64,000 nt of DNA from Turritopsis dohrnii. Taxonomy: Eukaryota > Cnidaria > Hydrozoa > Anthoathecata > Oceaniidae. Under the pieces are notes generated by a model that saw nothing but the letters and a program-made list of their open reading frames with translations, did no database searches and had not been told where the DNA came from. The stretch lies in assembly GCA_027922465.2 (NCBI GenBank), contig BQMF02000259.1, forward strand, positions 124,001-188,000, in the 5' to 3' direction. Positions 1-12,500 of this stretch are shown one piece after another. Position numbers and translations under genes: made by a program. The first letter of the stretch is position 1. Each line of letters opens with the position of its first letter.

Positions 1-1531
1 ATACCAAGCGAGTGGATCAGTCCGAGAAGATGTTCATACGTCGTAAAGCAGAACACACAAGAATAGGTACAACAAAATGCTAAACTTGTGCATTGATCTG
101 TCTTTGGGAAATTTTCTCAAAAGAAGTCATATAAAAGCATTCTTGGAAAACCCTGTAAAAAATTAGATAGCGAATCACAGTCAGTAGAAACGGTTTTTTT
201 TCTAGACAAATCATCAGTGACATCAGTAGAGTTAAAATACCCACTTCCCCATCTCTGCCTGCTACTACTTCAAGTTTCAAACGCTTTTGTGCAATGTTTT
301 TGGACCAAATGTTTTTGGACCAAATTTTGAAGGTTCTTCAATTTTCATAAACATTTGCACAAAAGACAATTGAAAGGTGCTGATTTCATATTTTGCGACA
401 ATCTTTAGATACAGGTGGTTACAATTGTGAGCCATGTCTACTTCTTGTTCCCATTAACCCACCCACCCTCAGTCAAAATATTTCTGCATTTGCATAAAAA
501 CAAAAACCGCTATCGTTTCTCAAATTTTTCGCTCAGTTATTCAGAACAGGCCTTGCTTATCCTCCAACATATAAAAGAATTTCAACAATGGTTGGTGCAA
601 ATTTGTTTTGACTGTCAACAAAACTTGTCATAAGAGTTGTTTATGAAGTTATCATGTTTGTTGATATTCTGGAATTTTAGATACCTTCCAGAGTAAACCG
701 TAAATGTTTCTTGGGTTTGGTAAAATTTTGTATCAATTTCTCTTTCTTCTCTGTTTTATTGTTAGTTAGTTCTTTGCGCAGAACTATACAATGATTACGA
801 CAAATAAACTTTAGCCATCTATCAAACACCTTTTACGTCATAGTACTCTACTTGCCTACATATACAAGCACCTGTACACAAGCATGAATGTAATAATTGC
901 GACTTATCATCCATTCATTACTGCAGAGTTGTTCAAACATCTCGTGCATTTTTTATTAGATTTTAGAAGGGTATTTCCCCTGTCATTGTTAACACACTTG
1001 ACTCTTGCTGCACCCACGGCGTTACTTCTTCCTTCATTGAAGTGTGATCTATTGTCAAATGTTTGATGAAGAAAGGTCTGGGGCGAGGGCGGCGCTTATT
1101 ATTACAATAACGTCTGAGCTATTGTATACCTTATCGGGGGAAAAAAGTCGGGGGAAATTTTTGGTCGGGTGCAGAAAAGTTTGGGGGAAATTTGGTTGGG
1201 GAAAATTTTATTCGATATAATTCGTTAAAAGTGCTTTCATTGTTGGAACTTTGTAATAAGTTGCAATTCTTATAAAAAAACAGTGAAATTGTGGCAACGT
1301 GTACAAAAGAACGTTGTATAAACTAATCAAGACATCGATAAGCAGTAAGACTTTCCCGTAAGTCATTCTTCTTAGCTAAATTAATATTATACTAGCTAGT
1401 AGTTTCCACTATAAATGCGCCCGTATTAGGTTATGATATGCCACATTTCTTTCACGGAGAATTATTTAAGTAGAAACGGCTACTTTCTCGCGCCGAAATA
1501 ATCCACCTCAACTTTTCAAAACAATGTGTTA
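1..1531. other. No gene recognised
   Basis: I see no supportable gene here; the short ORFs have no convincing composition or splice context. A 14-bp direct duplication (ATGTTTTTGGACCA) lies at about 294-325. At about 1126-1200 a G-rich stretch repeats GTCGGGGGAAA. It begins with ACCTTATCGG, the same bases that end the element at 1532-2062, so it may be a truncated relative of that element. Confidence 0.5.
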
Positions 1532-2062
1532 CCTTGTCGGCCCTTTTTACGCCGGCCCTAATGTGGCGTTAATTTTGGTGCACGGCTAAAAATGGGCCGG
1601 CGTAAAAAGGGACAAAAAATGGAAATTTTTCAAAAAATCGGCGTTATTTTTTAAAGTTGAAATTTGGATTTGAAAAAATGAAACAAACTTTAGATGTGAA
1701 AGAACTCTTTGGAGACAATGAAGAGTCAGATGAAGGGGAAGTTGAAGCAGAAATAGAGATAGAATCAGATGACGATGAGGGAATTAGAGAAAATAATGAA
1801 GCATTAATGAAAAAGAGGACAAAATAGCTGTAATAGATTAAGTCTTACGATGAATTAGATGATATATATTAGAAGACATTTGTAGTATAAGTTAAAATTT
1901 GAACAAAAAAAGTGAAAAATAGTGCTTTTTTTCTTTTTTACTTTTGAGGCGTAAATAACGGCCCTAAGTGGCGTTAAAACAAAATCTTGGGGTGGCGGAA
2001 TAAGGGCCGGCGTAAAAAGGGCCGGCGTTAAATTAGGGCCGGCGTAAAAAGGGCCGATAAGG
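1532..2062. mobile_element. MITE-like DNA element with TA target duplication
   Basis: The ends are inverted repeats: CCTTGTCGGCCCTTTTTACG on the left, and on the right the reverse complement of CCTTATCGGCCCTTTTTACG. TA flanks both sides, as in a two-base target duplication. The core GGCCGGCGTAAAAAGGG recurs several times inside both ends, so the subterminal regions are built of repeated blocks. The AT-rich centre holds a small acidic ORF (1678-1827). The element is non-autonomous; I cannot assign a superfamily with confidence. Confidence 0.7.
1678..1827 (+). CDS. Small acidic ORF inside a DNA element (49 aa)
   Basis: An ATG-to-TAG ORF lies centrally between the inverted repeats of the 1532-2062 element. 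It encodes 49 residues with an acidic middle (for example ESDDDEGIRE) and a basic end (KKRTK). Acidic segments of this kind occur near the N-terminus of some DNA transposases, so this may be a leftover of an autonomous parent's transposase. It could also be chance coding in AT-rich DNA. No catalytic motif is present. Confidence 0.3.
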   Translation: MKQTLDVKELFGDNEESDEGEVEAEIEIESDDDEGIRENNEALMKKRTK

Positions 2063-2191
2063 TACCTCAAATCCAATTCACTTTTGGATTATTCTGATAA
2101 CTATCCAGTGGAAGAATAATCCAAGACTTCGGCATTTGCTAAAGTTTGGCAAGTAACTCACGTTGGCTATATTGATTATTAAAGTATAATA

Positions 2192-2413
2192 CACCTTTCC
2201 CGAATTCATGTTTATATACTATATTTTGGCTGAGTTATCCATACGGGCCTCGTCTCTGTGCTTATAATTACCGAAAATTTTCCCACTGCGGTTTGTTAAT
2301 TATCAAAATCTATAACTTAATAAATACCAGATAACAAAAGAGTACATCAAAACGAGGCCCGTATGGACAATATAGCAAGAAAACAACATATAAAAACGGT
2401 TTCGGGAAAGGTG
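2192..2413. mobile_element. 222-bp foldback MITE
   Basis: The ends are inverted repeats, CACCTTTCCCGAA and its complement TTCGGGAAAGGTG, flanked by TA. A second perfect inverted pair lies inside: CCATACGGGCCTCGT at 2239-2253 and its reverse complement at 2352-2366. The whole unit could form a long cruciform. There is no coding capacity. Confidence 0.7.
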
Positions 2414-3566
2414 TATAGGGAGACGCATTCTTGTGGAAACAATTATTTAGAAATAGATGAGTTTCTGATGTTAATTACCAGTTAAAGATCTGTTTAAACT
2501 AAAAATTTAATAAACTTCACAAAAATAGATTTTGAGTGCTAATGAGTATTATTTTTTTTTTTTTGTCTTAAAAACGCCTCCTGAGAACCGGTTTAACCGA
2601 CAGTGTGCAGAGAGCATCTAATTGCCAACCAAGATGCGTGCGCATATTGGTAGGAAATTGTCTTGATCTATTAAGCATTTATGTTGAAAGTCACAGCAAT
2701 TATCGAGCAAAAAACACTAATGTTTATAAACATCACGTCACTTAGAAACTCATCTATACGCAAGTTACGAATTATTTTGTTGTTTGATTAGTAAAAATTT
2801 TATAACGATGAGTTTTAACAAACAAAACCATATCATTGTTATACCGAAAATGTGTTTATAGAAGAACAGTGACAGCTCAACTTGTACTTTTTTATGTACA
2901 AGTTTTTTATTTTTCATTGGGAATAAATAAATAGAACGAAACCATAATATCTTTTCTTTTTTTAAAAAAAACTCTTTCTTCTGGACAATAAACAAAGCTT
3001 CTTTCCAAAAGCAACAAAAGAATATATTATGTCAGTGTTGATGAACCTTTATAATAAAAATTAAGTGTGTGTTTAACCAGCGTGTTTTGGGACATCGACA
3101 CACAGTAAAATTTGAGCAATCGAGTTAAAATTCTGATCAACTCGAGATTTTTTGTGGTGAACTCCTGCAAAATACGCGCGCGCGGCAGACTATAAAGCGC
3201 CCTAACGGGCGCAATAATAACAGGGTTGTCCATTCGTAACGATGTGTAAGCATTCATAAACAAACATAACTGTACAAAGTTGCTGATGATAATTGAAATC
3301 CTTATAGATTCCGATTGTCTGATCTCTTGCGAATAATAATGACGGCAAGTTGACTCGATAGCCACGTTGTTGTTGTTTTATCTTCTTGTGTAGCGAAATT
3401 GGTGCGGCGAAACAACTTGTACTTTGACTTCACTGTTCACTGAGCGCGAGAACAGGAAGGAACATAACATCCATCGCTACAATAACAATTTCTTTTAGCT
3501 ATATTGATGCGCTTCCTTGGATTATTAATCCAATAACAGTTCACTTAAAGAAGTGGTTGCGCCAAA
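2414..3566. promoter_or_regulatory. Intergenic region upstream of the sorting nexin gene
   Basis: No gene is supported. The last ~150 bp precede the SNX start codon and should hold its 5' UTR and promoter. I see no TATA box at a convincing distance. The region around 3175-3215 is locally GC-richer than its surroundings. Confidence 0.3.
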
Positions 3567-6500
3567 ATGGCTGATGATAACCCATTTTTAGGAGATGATG
3601 AAATACCAACCTCCAGAAATCCTTTTGGTGATGATGATGACGACGATTTGTATGGACATCAAACGAACGACACTAAGCCTGTAATTCAGGTGACTTTTTA
3701 TGTTAAAAGTATGCGATCATAAGTACGACTTTCTAAGTTTCTAAACAATGTATTCCCCTCTCACAACTAGTTAAATACATTTACAGTCATTGGACCTATT
3801 TCCTATTAATAAAAACATGAACTTTTAAACATTTCAAGGTTTCAAACATTTCAAGCACTTCTAATAAAGAACTATATAAATTTAAATTTATTTTACTGAA
3901 CTTTGTACATTTACAACATAGCCTGATGATGACAATATAGTCGAAAAGCTTCGTATATAATTCTTGTTTTTTTTCTTGTTTTCTGCTTATGTTTAAATAT
4001 ATAATAAAGGTATATATTGTAGACAAGTTTCTGTTGTTAAAAATACCCGTCATTTTCAACTGTCATTTAAAAATGATAACTCAAACATGTTTGAGTTTTC
4101 ATTAAAAAAATGATGGAATTTCTCTATTGAATTACGTCAGTTCTATTGCTTTACTCACTTTAGTATATATAGTCATGCGATGAATTTTCGCAGCTTATGA
4201 AGGAGAAAAACAAAGTGATAGTGTGTGTGTGTGTGTTAAATAAATATGTCGTTGGTTAAGTTGGCATCAACTGATCAATTTATTAATTTGTGGCAGAAAG
4301 AGGAGTTTTTGTGGAATGTTTCATCCACAAATTACAAACATAAGTACCAAAGACGAAAGAGTATCACTGTGCAATGTTTCTCGATAGATAGACTTATTAA
4401 ACTTCATATTTCTTCAAAATTTTTTGGCGAAATTCTTAACAACCTTGAATATTCATAATGATTTTTCTGCTTGAAATTCCCTCACAAGCGTGTTATAAAT
4501 TCCTAAGAACTTTCGTTTTTGATGCCAAGGTTTCACCCAATGTCTTTGTTTCTGCCTTTCATTTTTCCTCTTTCGTTGTTTAGACATAACAGCAACAACT
4601 ACGTTTGCTGCCACCGGAGTCCATGAGTGAAAAGTACTCTTTAACCATAGAACTTTTATATGTTGTAATCATTATGATCGTGTAAACAGATGTTCTAATC
4701 ATTTTATAAAGGATTAAAAAAATTATCATTTGTCATTTATCATTTTAAAATGATCGTGTATTTCAGCCTTAAAACATGCAACGCCAATTTCAAATTTTGT
4801 AAATGTCAAAAATTTTATATTGTTTTTTGTACAGTGCCATTAAAAAGTTGTTTGCCTCAAAAGCTAAGATCGTGATATGGATATTGATAAATATCAGTGA
4901 TTACCCAGCCGGCACATTTGTTAAAAAATCTCCGTGAAGTGCATTTCTATGTAAATAAGTTTTGCCTTGCATAAAATTTTGTTAACGTTTATGTAAATTG
5001 CATACCAGTTGTTCCCGATATGAATGAAAATAGATGAAAGATAAATGATATCACTGACGTGATATTAAGGTTCCACAGATTGTTAATATGATCCCCAAAT
5101 TATGCTATAATGTGTAAATGATTCTACAACATAATGGAAATGCCCATTTACTCATTTCATCTCATCGGTTTTTTGGTGAAGCCAATGTTAAATGTTAAAA
5201 CAATCTGTTAAAACACCTTTATGAAAAATGGAATACAAAGTAGTCAATGAGATAAACCAAAGAGATAATTTTCACAACCACCCTATTGTTACTATACAAT
5301 AATGTATATATTTAACATACTTATAATTGTTATTAAAACCAACTGTTAATGAAATACTTTAATAGTGAAAAGTGTATGTGAAACCATTAGTAACTTGTCA
5401 AAGACATTGCTTTGTGAATTTTTAATTGAGAAACTAAGCTTCAGACATGATATTTCATTGTTAAGTGGCACATCTCAAAATATTTTATATACTTAAGCCA
5501 TGCTTGTTTTACAATTTGAACCACAGGAGAATTTGGAGCATCTATTTTTTGAATAGATATAAAATACTTCAAGTGGTCAAGTCAGATTTTGAAAAAGTAA
5601 AACCTAAACTTTATGTGACTTATACATGACCTGTATTTTCATTAGTTAACCCCCTGAAAACAACAATTTATAACAGCTATATAACTTTTTTACACCTCTT
5701 TTACCAACTATTATATCCAAAATAACCCTTTCTGTTTATCTGATGAACAAAACTTGTTCGCAAGGACATAAACTTCACATTTTCTATGGAATAAAAATAA
5801 AGAAAAATTTACACACTTGTGTAATCAATATAGAAATTGTTTTATATTTATGTGTAAATAAAGTTGGTGGCATAAATCAATTTACATCATGTCTAGTGTA
5901 TGGTGCACTTATGATTGCATGATATAGCACAGTCATTATGATTTGTTTTTCGATTCATTTGTTTTGTTTATTTTCTAGGTTGAAGAAAAGTCCGACCGAG
6001 CAGTCCGTACATCTTACACCTCTCTTGATGAACAGCAACAAGTAACAACAATAATGCGTTCCGTCTCCATGGATGAGGATAATTTGTCTGCGATGAGTCC
6101 TCCATTGTCTGATTCACAGGATCTGTTTGTGAAGGTCGATAGTCCGGAAAAACATGAGGCTGGTTATGTGAGCTACAATGTTACAACCCAAGTATGTCAC
6201 TTTGATTTCCTGATATCTACTTGTTTGAACTGTAATTTCCAACGGTATTCCATATTAGTCATTTGTAACCACAAAAGTAAGAATTCAACCACTGTTATTG
6301 TGAATTCAGTAGCCACGAATTTGGATTCATAACGCAAATAGAAATTTAACACCAAAATCTAGGACTAAAATCTGCGATCAAAATTGCAAATGGAAAATTG
6401 TCCAATTGAATATAGGATATACAACGAGGAAAACATACATCAATGTGCTCACCTAATATCTGGGCTAAAACATTTTTAACGTATCTAATTTCTAAAAAAG

Positions 6501-9500
6501 AAAGAAAGTGTACCCATATCTTAGAGCATAGAAAACTGATAAAAAAAAATATTGTACTCATTTAACTATGTTACCAAGATATCATCCATCAAAGATTTCA
6601 ATAATGTCACAGCCTCATCCCCATGAAAATGTTTCAAACCCAAACTTTTTCACCGCACTTAATATTGTAGACCTCAAAAACTGTTAACAGTTAACTGTTA
6701 ATAAGGCCAACTAACTAGTTAGTCCTATTGGTTCTTGAGATATTAACCCTTAAGTATTAAGTTCAATTGAGAATTCAATACAATTAGAGGCTAGATTACA
6801 GACTGATTACGACATTGATAACCGCTTTTGGGTGTATAAAATTAGATAGATACCGACGGCCAAAAATTTATTCTGTACCCCTTGGCAATGTTCTTTGGTA
6901 ATTTAAAAATGTGTGGCCAATCTGTATGTACTATTTTTGTTTTTTTTAATCACTGGCTCCACTCAAGGCCGTAGCCACTACAAGGAGTGGGGCAACATAG
7001 AGTTAATCTCCCCGACTAGCCTTCATTTTCCCTGAAATACATCAGGGAATCGAGCTAGTTGCAGTACCTCCAATAGTCGTGACTTTAATATTGACTTTAA
7101 TATTGGGTCCTAAGCTCAATGCCACTACTGCTTATAATGCTTATAATGCAAAAAAACAAAATACTTCTCACCTTGAAGTGGTTTTACATACACCTAAGAA
7201 GAACCTGACCGTAAAGTATAATAATATTCCCTCTTCATATGGGATGGACAATTAAGTATTATGTATTACATTAGATTACATTACAAAAAATGAACATAGT
7301 TTGTGTACACAGTTGTACAATAAAAAGCATGTATGCAACTGTATAAGGTATGGGTGGTATGGTTGTTTTTTGTTGATTTACATGACGAAGCTCTTTTTTC
7401 TTAACACAAAAAACTGCTTTTATACCTATGAATTTTTTATATTTTGCAGACAACGAGAAGTGAATTTGAGGAAAGTGAGTACAAAGTTCGACGAAGATAT
7501 CAAGATTTTCTATGGCTGCGTCAAAAACTTGAAGAAAGTTGCCCTACACATGTTATTCCAGTAAGTACTGAACATTTCATATATCGAATAGATGGGTTAT
7601 TTTGTCGAGTATTATAAACTTAAATTGCAACTCAAAATAACTAAACCGTCATTCCAATTTTGTTCAACGAAAACTTGCTGTGAATTTACTTAAACTTTTA
7701 TTCTGGCTACTTCATAGTAAGTAAACTGTTTCTTAAGATGTGATTGTGTAGTGAATTACTTATACACTGACAGATACATTGACAAAGTAGTCTTTCCAAA
7801 GAAAAATTTGAGCGTAGGGAATAAAATGTTTGAATCAAATTTTTGTGTTTGTTTAAGAATATGCAAACAAAAATTTGTTTTAGTTTTAAAACCTTTATTC
7901 AAAAGCCTTTTTATATTTTCGATACAAGATGCAAATTTATTATTTTATTGATTTATTAATTTTTGAAGCATTGAAAACAAATGGAATTTAAAAACATTTT
8001 CCAGGTTCTTCTATAAAACCTCTTGTTGTATTCCATAGCCTCTACCAGAGAAGTTCACATTCAGCAAGCACATAACTGATAAATTTGACCCTGATTTTTT
8101 AAAAACAAGACAAAAGGCTTTGGATAAATTCATGTCACGTATTGTGGACCATCCAGTGATGTCATTCAATGATTATCTACAAACATTTCTTACTGCCAAA
8201 GCATGGGTGAGTATGATGTGAAAAAACTGAATATGCTTTAGGTCTTTAGTTGTAGTTGTAACACCAATTTCAGCAGATTTAGTGTCATAAAAGGAGCTTG
8301 AAATTTGGAATCTGTTAAAAGGACATATTTTTATATAACTTTGGAGCTAGCTTAGTTGTTGATAGATTTCTAATCTATTGTCATGTTTCTCAGGTTCCTT
8401 TAGTTGATTGCACATAAGTGATGCACTTTACATCAAGAAGATGTTCATTTGATTATTGAGACGAGGTTTGTAGCCTTAGGGTTAATATGTGAAAGATTTG
8501 TTCTGACTCCTTTTCAGGAAATGACAACTGCTCGTAAGAAGCAACCTGGAACTGCTTCGAAAGTTGGGGGTTCTGTACGCAACACTGCCGCCCAATTTAT
8601 GATGAAAAATCGAGATGAAGAATTTACTCAACTTAGCCAATATAACATCCAGTTTCAGGGAAAAATCAAATCCTTCATCACGATTGCTGATACTATTGCA
8701 CAAGAGAGATTTTGTAAGTACAAACAATATATATTTAGAAGTACATACTGGCTGGTGGTAGAGTGCTCGCTTTCTGTTCAGGAGGTTGCAGGTTCAATCC
8801 CAACCGAGTCATGCCATCAGCTATAACAGTTTGAATCACTCCTCTCTGCTTAGCACTCAGTCATAGGAATGATGACTAGGGTGGTTGTCTAGTTGAGCAG
8901 TTTCTGTCATTACAGCTACGGTGGCCCAAATGGGGGCTTTAAATGTTCTAGGACCTCCTTTGCAGGAGCCTCATAACTAACAACAGTACCATAAGGAACT
9001 GAAGAGGCTATGTTGGGTAAGCAATCATAAAACTAAACTAAAACATTATTATGAATGCAAAAATGCGATCTGGAGTTATTCTCTATGTCACAACAAACAA
9101 AGTCACAGAAAAGAATTAAATTGCAATGCGAGTCTGATGAAATCGATGTATATCTGATTGTTTAATTATGTGGAGATTAAAAATTCAAACAGGTTGAATG
9201 TTACAGTAAAATATTGTGACTCAAATTTACAAAATTCTAAACCAATCAGATTCCAACAAGTATGCAAATGCCTGCACAGATTTTAACCTTATAATCAATG
9301 GGAAACCAATATTTCCTGGACATTTACAATCATTAACAGTGTTAAAAAGTTAGTTAACACTAATATTGATTTCTTTTATTTGTAATCACTTGTGTTCTTT
9401 CACAGAACCAAATTTCAAAATTTCAGCTTTCAACTTTCATTTTTCAGATCTGCTGGACGATTTTGCTGAATATGGCTCCGGATTTCGACTTTGGGCCAAC

Positions 9501-12500
9501 TCTGAAACAAAACTAGCTGAACCATTGAACGCTGTTGCACAGAGTTTAGATAAAAACTGTGAAAGTTTAAAAGGAATTGTAGGTGCTTAAGTGTTTTGTG
9601 TAAGGTTTCAGTTGCCATGACATTGTGTGAATGATATGTTTGGGGCTTTATTTTTTACAGCTGCGTGTACACGAGCAGAGAATCTGTGAACCGCTAAGAG
9701 AATATTTTCTGTATTCTGATTCTGTAAAGGTAAGAATGCGTGTATTGTAAGTTTTCATTCATAAAATCTGTTCCCCGTAACCTTTTTAACTACCTTTACC
9801 TATTATCGTTTGTTACAAGGTTAGACATCACGTACAGTGTTCTTACAAGGTTAGACATCACATATAGTGTTCTTACATTTTGGGGAAAAGGTGGTAAACT
9901 ATTGTTGGCCAGACTCTGAGAAATACAGGGAAATTTCTGGAACTTGAAATAAGTTTATCTTTTTTGGTTGATTTTTGTTCTTTGGGTTTTATACATGTAA
10001 TAGAAAGATAACGATTAAGTCGGGAAAAATCAGTGAATTTATTTCTTAAATGTTTGTAGATCTCTCTTGAAAAATTAGATCTGTGAAAAAAAAACAACGC
10101 GTTATTGGGTTAATATGTACAAGTTTTCAGTCAGTAATTTATTGATTGTCCTTAGATGTTGTCTGATACAGTTACTTTATGGTAACAATAAGCGATTTGT
10201 TATCTCCTTTTCATCTCCTTCAGTGATCTGTATTTTTGGCTATTTTCCTTTCCCATCGTTGAATCTTTTTCATGATTGCATTTGTTCCAGCCAATCCTTC
10301 AACTGGATCTTTCCTACCTTTTGTTGATGTTTTTACCTTAAGAAAAGACAATTAAATGTTACCAGCAATGTAATGAATGATGTAGAATTCTTCTTGTCGG
10401 TGGAAACACCACACTCACATAAAACGTTTATAGAAATGCTGCGTAGAAACATGCATTAAAATGTGTGACCATACTACTTGATTTCCCTCAAAAATATAGC
10501 AATAAATCTATTGGCTGAAAAAAAGTCACATGACATCACGACCAGAAGAATAAGGCAATGCTGAGAAATATATGGACACAACTTTACTCGCCTCGCTGCA
10601 TGCTCGATTGATTTTCACTCGCCTCATTTCTAAGTCACTCGAGTTCTAGTCACTCGTCTAAGAATTACTCGCCTATAAATTCCCTTGCGTTTCACTCACC
10701 TTATTACGATCGGGATTGGTGTGATGGAAAAGCAGATGCTGATCTCTCCGGTCTGGATTATCATCTTCGGTAACCATGGGTTTCATGGAAGTCCATAGTT
10801 CATTGAGACCTTGTTGTTTTGTTTTCAGAATTCGCATCTCTTCTTCTTTTCTTTGTTTGTCTTTTTTGGCTTGTTCTTCCAGTAAGCTAGAGTAAAGTAA
10901 ATCTATTAATGATATTGATGTTAAGTGAATGCTTGGTTTAGTTCTGAATGAAGAATTTCGTGTTTTTAGAGTTCTTTTGGTGACATTATTATACGAACGT
11001 GAATTAAGATATAATGACGTGTTTATGGATCGTTTCACATTTGTTTATTTTACATTGCGTTTTCAGAATGTTTTCGGAACTGAACCAAATTTTTCTTCTA
11101 TTCCTTGACAAGTTTCAGTCAAGTACTATCGGGAAAAATACGAAGCCCAGAAAGAAAGTTTTATGGGAAGTTCAGTTAAGAGTTTATTTTTGACTAATAT
11201 CGTATTACCGGACATGTCTCTCATATTCAGCTTTTTCAGCTAGATATTGTGCTCGTTCATCCCGCCTTTTCTGCATTTCTTGCTCCATTACAAGTTGCTT
11301 CCTTCTCTCCTCTTCGCCTTTTCGTTCCCATTTGGCTGCGATCGGGTGTACGTTCAAGCGAAGTTTTGCATTGGTCTATTAACAATATAGAAAGGAATAG
11401 TTAAAGACATTCGATACAGTCAATGCAGTATATTGCATTTGTTGTGTACGACTGTCTTGACTCGTGGTCCAATCGTGTAGCAATCGCATCGTATCGTATC
11501 TTAAATAGAGCCTTTTCGTTTTTGTGAATAATTTTTTTCATTGTTTTTCTTTTATTGTGATTATCGAAGATGGTAAGTTTCGCATTTGCGTTGATGACAT
11601 TAGTAACAAAATTCATTGAATCGATCAAGCGAAAATTATATGGGTGAACGTTTGTTGTACCGAATTCAATCTAAAGACCTGTACATATGAATTCCTAAAC
11701 ATACTGGAGCAAAATTATCGCAAGTACCTAACCGCAAGTACCTAATCACAGGTCTGATGATTTTGTTTTTCAAGCTTATTTGAAGTGAATCGATATCGTT
11801 AATATGAAGTTTCTAATGACTTTGCAGGTCAATATGAATACAATTCTATCAAGTTGTGTAGGAATCCCTACCGAATCTTAGTCTCGTGTAAACAAAACAT
11901 GATTCTTATATGGCTAAAGGCATTCGTTTCAGTGTTGTCAGAATAAGGATACGTCACACACAATACCTGTCTGTTTCTCTTTTCCTCGGCTTTTCTTTTC
12001 TCTTCTTTTTTCACATCCTGTGAGGTGAGGCCTCGCACAACCACCGATGCCCCACCCCCGCCTCCAGTCTGCAGACTTCGTTTTCTTAACACTTTTTTCT
12101 TCTTTGATTCCTTCATTGGTTTCATTTCGTCGTGGAAATACAACTCTCTGATGTTCATTTCATCCGATTGATCATTCATCACGTGATTAGTCACTTGAGA
12201 ATGTGTGACGTGGATAGGCGCATTCGTTTGTTCCGAAGAAGTTGTTGTCGGCAACTCTCTGCTCTGTGGCAGCATTTCATGATTCCCTTTATACGAGTTC
12301 ACTTGATTCTGATGTAGACTATCTGTTGTGTCTTCTGAATGGTGTGGCGAGTCACGAATAAATGCTTTGGGAATGCTTAGTCGTTTTGGGCTAACCGTTT
12401 TCTTTTTTAGCCGACTGTTGTCGTTTTCGTCGTTGTGTGTACCGAAAAACGCAACGAGATCATCTCTAGAGCCGAACTTCTGTTTGTCGGTGTCCTTCAA

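Larger units (their letters stand above)
4059..4756. mobile_element. Internally deleted PIF/Harbinger-like element (intron 1 of SNX gene)
   Basis: Two convergent protein fragments meet at about 4455: a MADF/Myb-SANT-like N-terminus (+) and a Harbinger transposase N-terminus (-). PIF/Harbinger transposons carry exactly this gene pair. Inverted matches at 4059-4078 and 4737-4756 (TTATCATTTT...AAATGA) may be part of the terminal repeats; the outer boundaries are uncertain. The arrangement suggests an internal deletion that removed the 3' halves of both genes. Confidence 0.5.

Noticed and set aside
3027..3365. 112-residue minus-strand ORF upstream of the SNX gene
   Set aside because: No domain, no splice partner and no promoter signal; the composition looks random.
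4078..4097. Perfect 20-bp palindrome AACTCAAACATGTTTGAGTT as a regulatory operator
   Set aside because: It lies in SNX intron 1 near the Harbinger relic; a solitary palindrome in AT-rich DNA is weak evidence for regulation.
11868..11966. Continuation of the 771-residue minus ORF past residue 739
   Set aside because: A GTATTG donor at 11966 and in-frame continuation in the next exons fit better; the ORF tail lies in an interspersed repeat.
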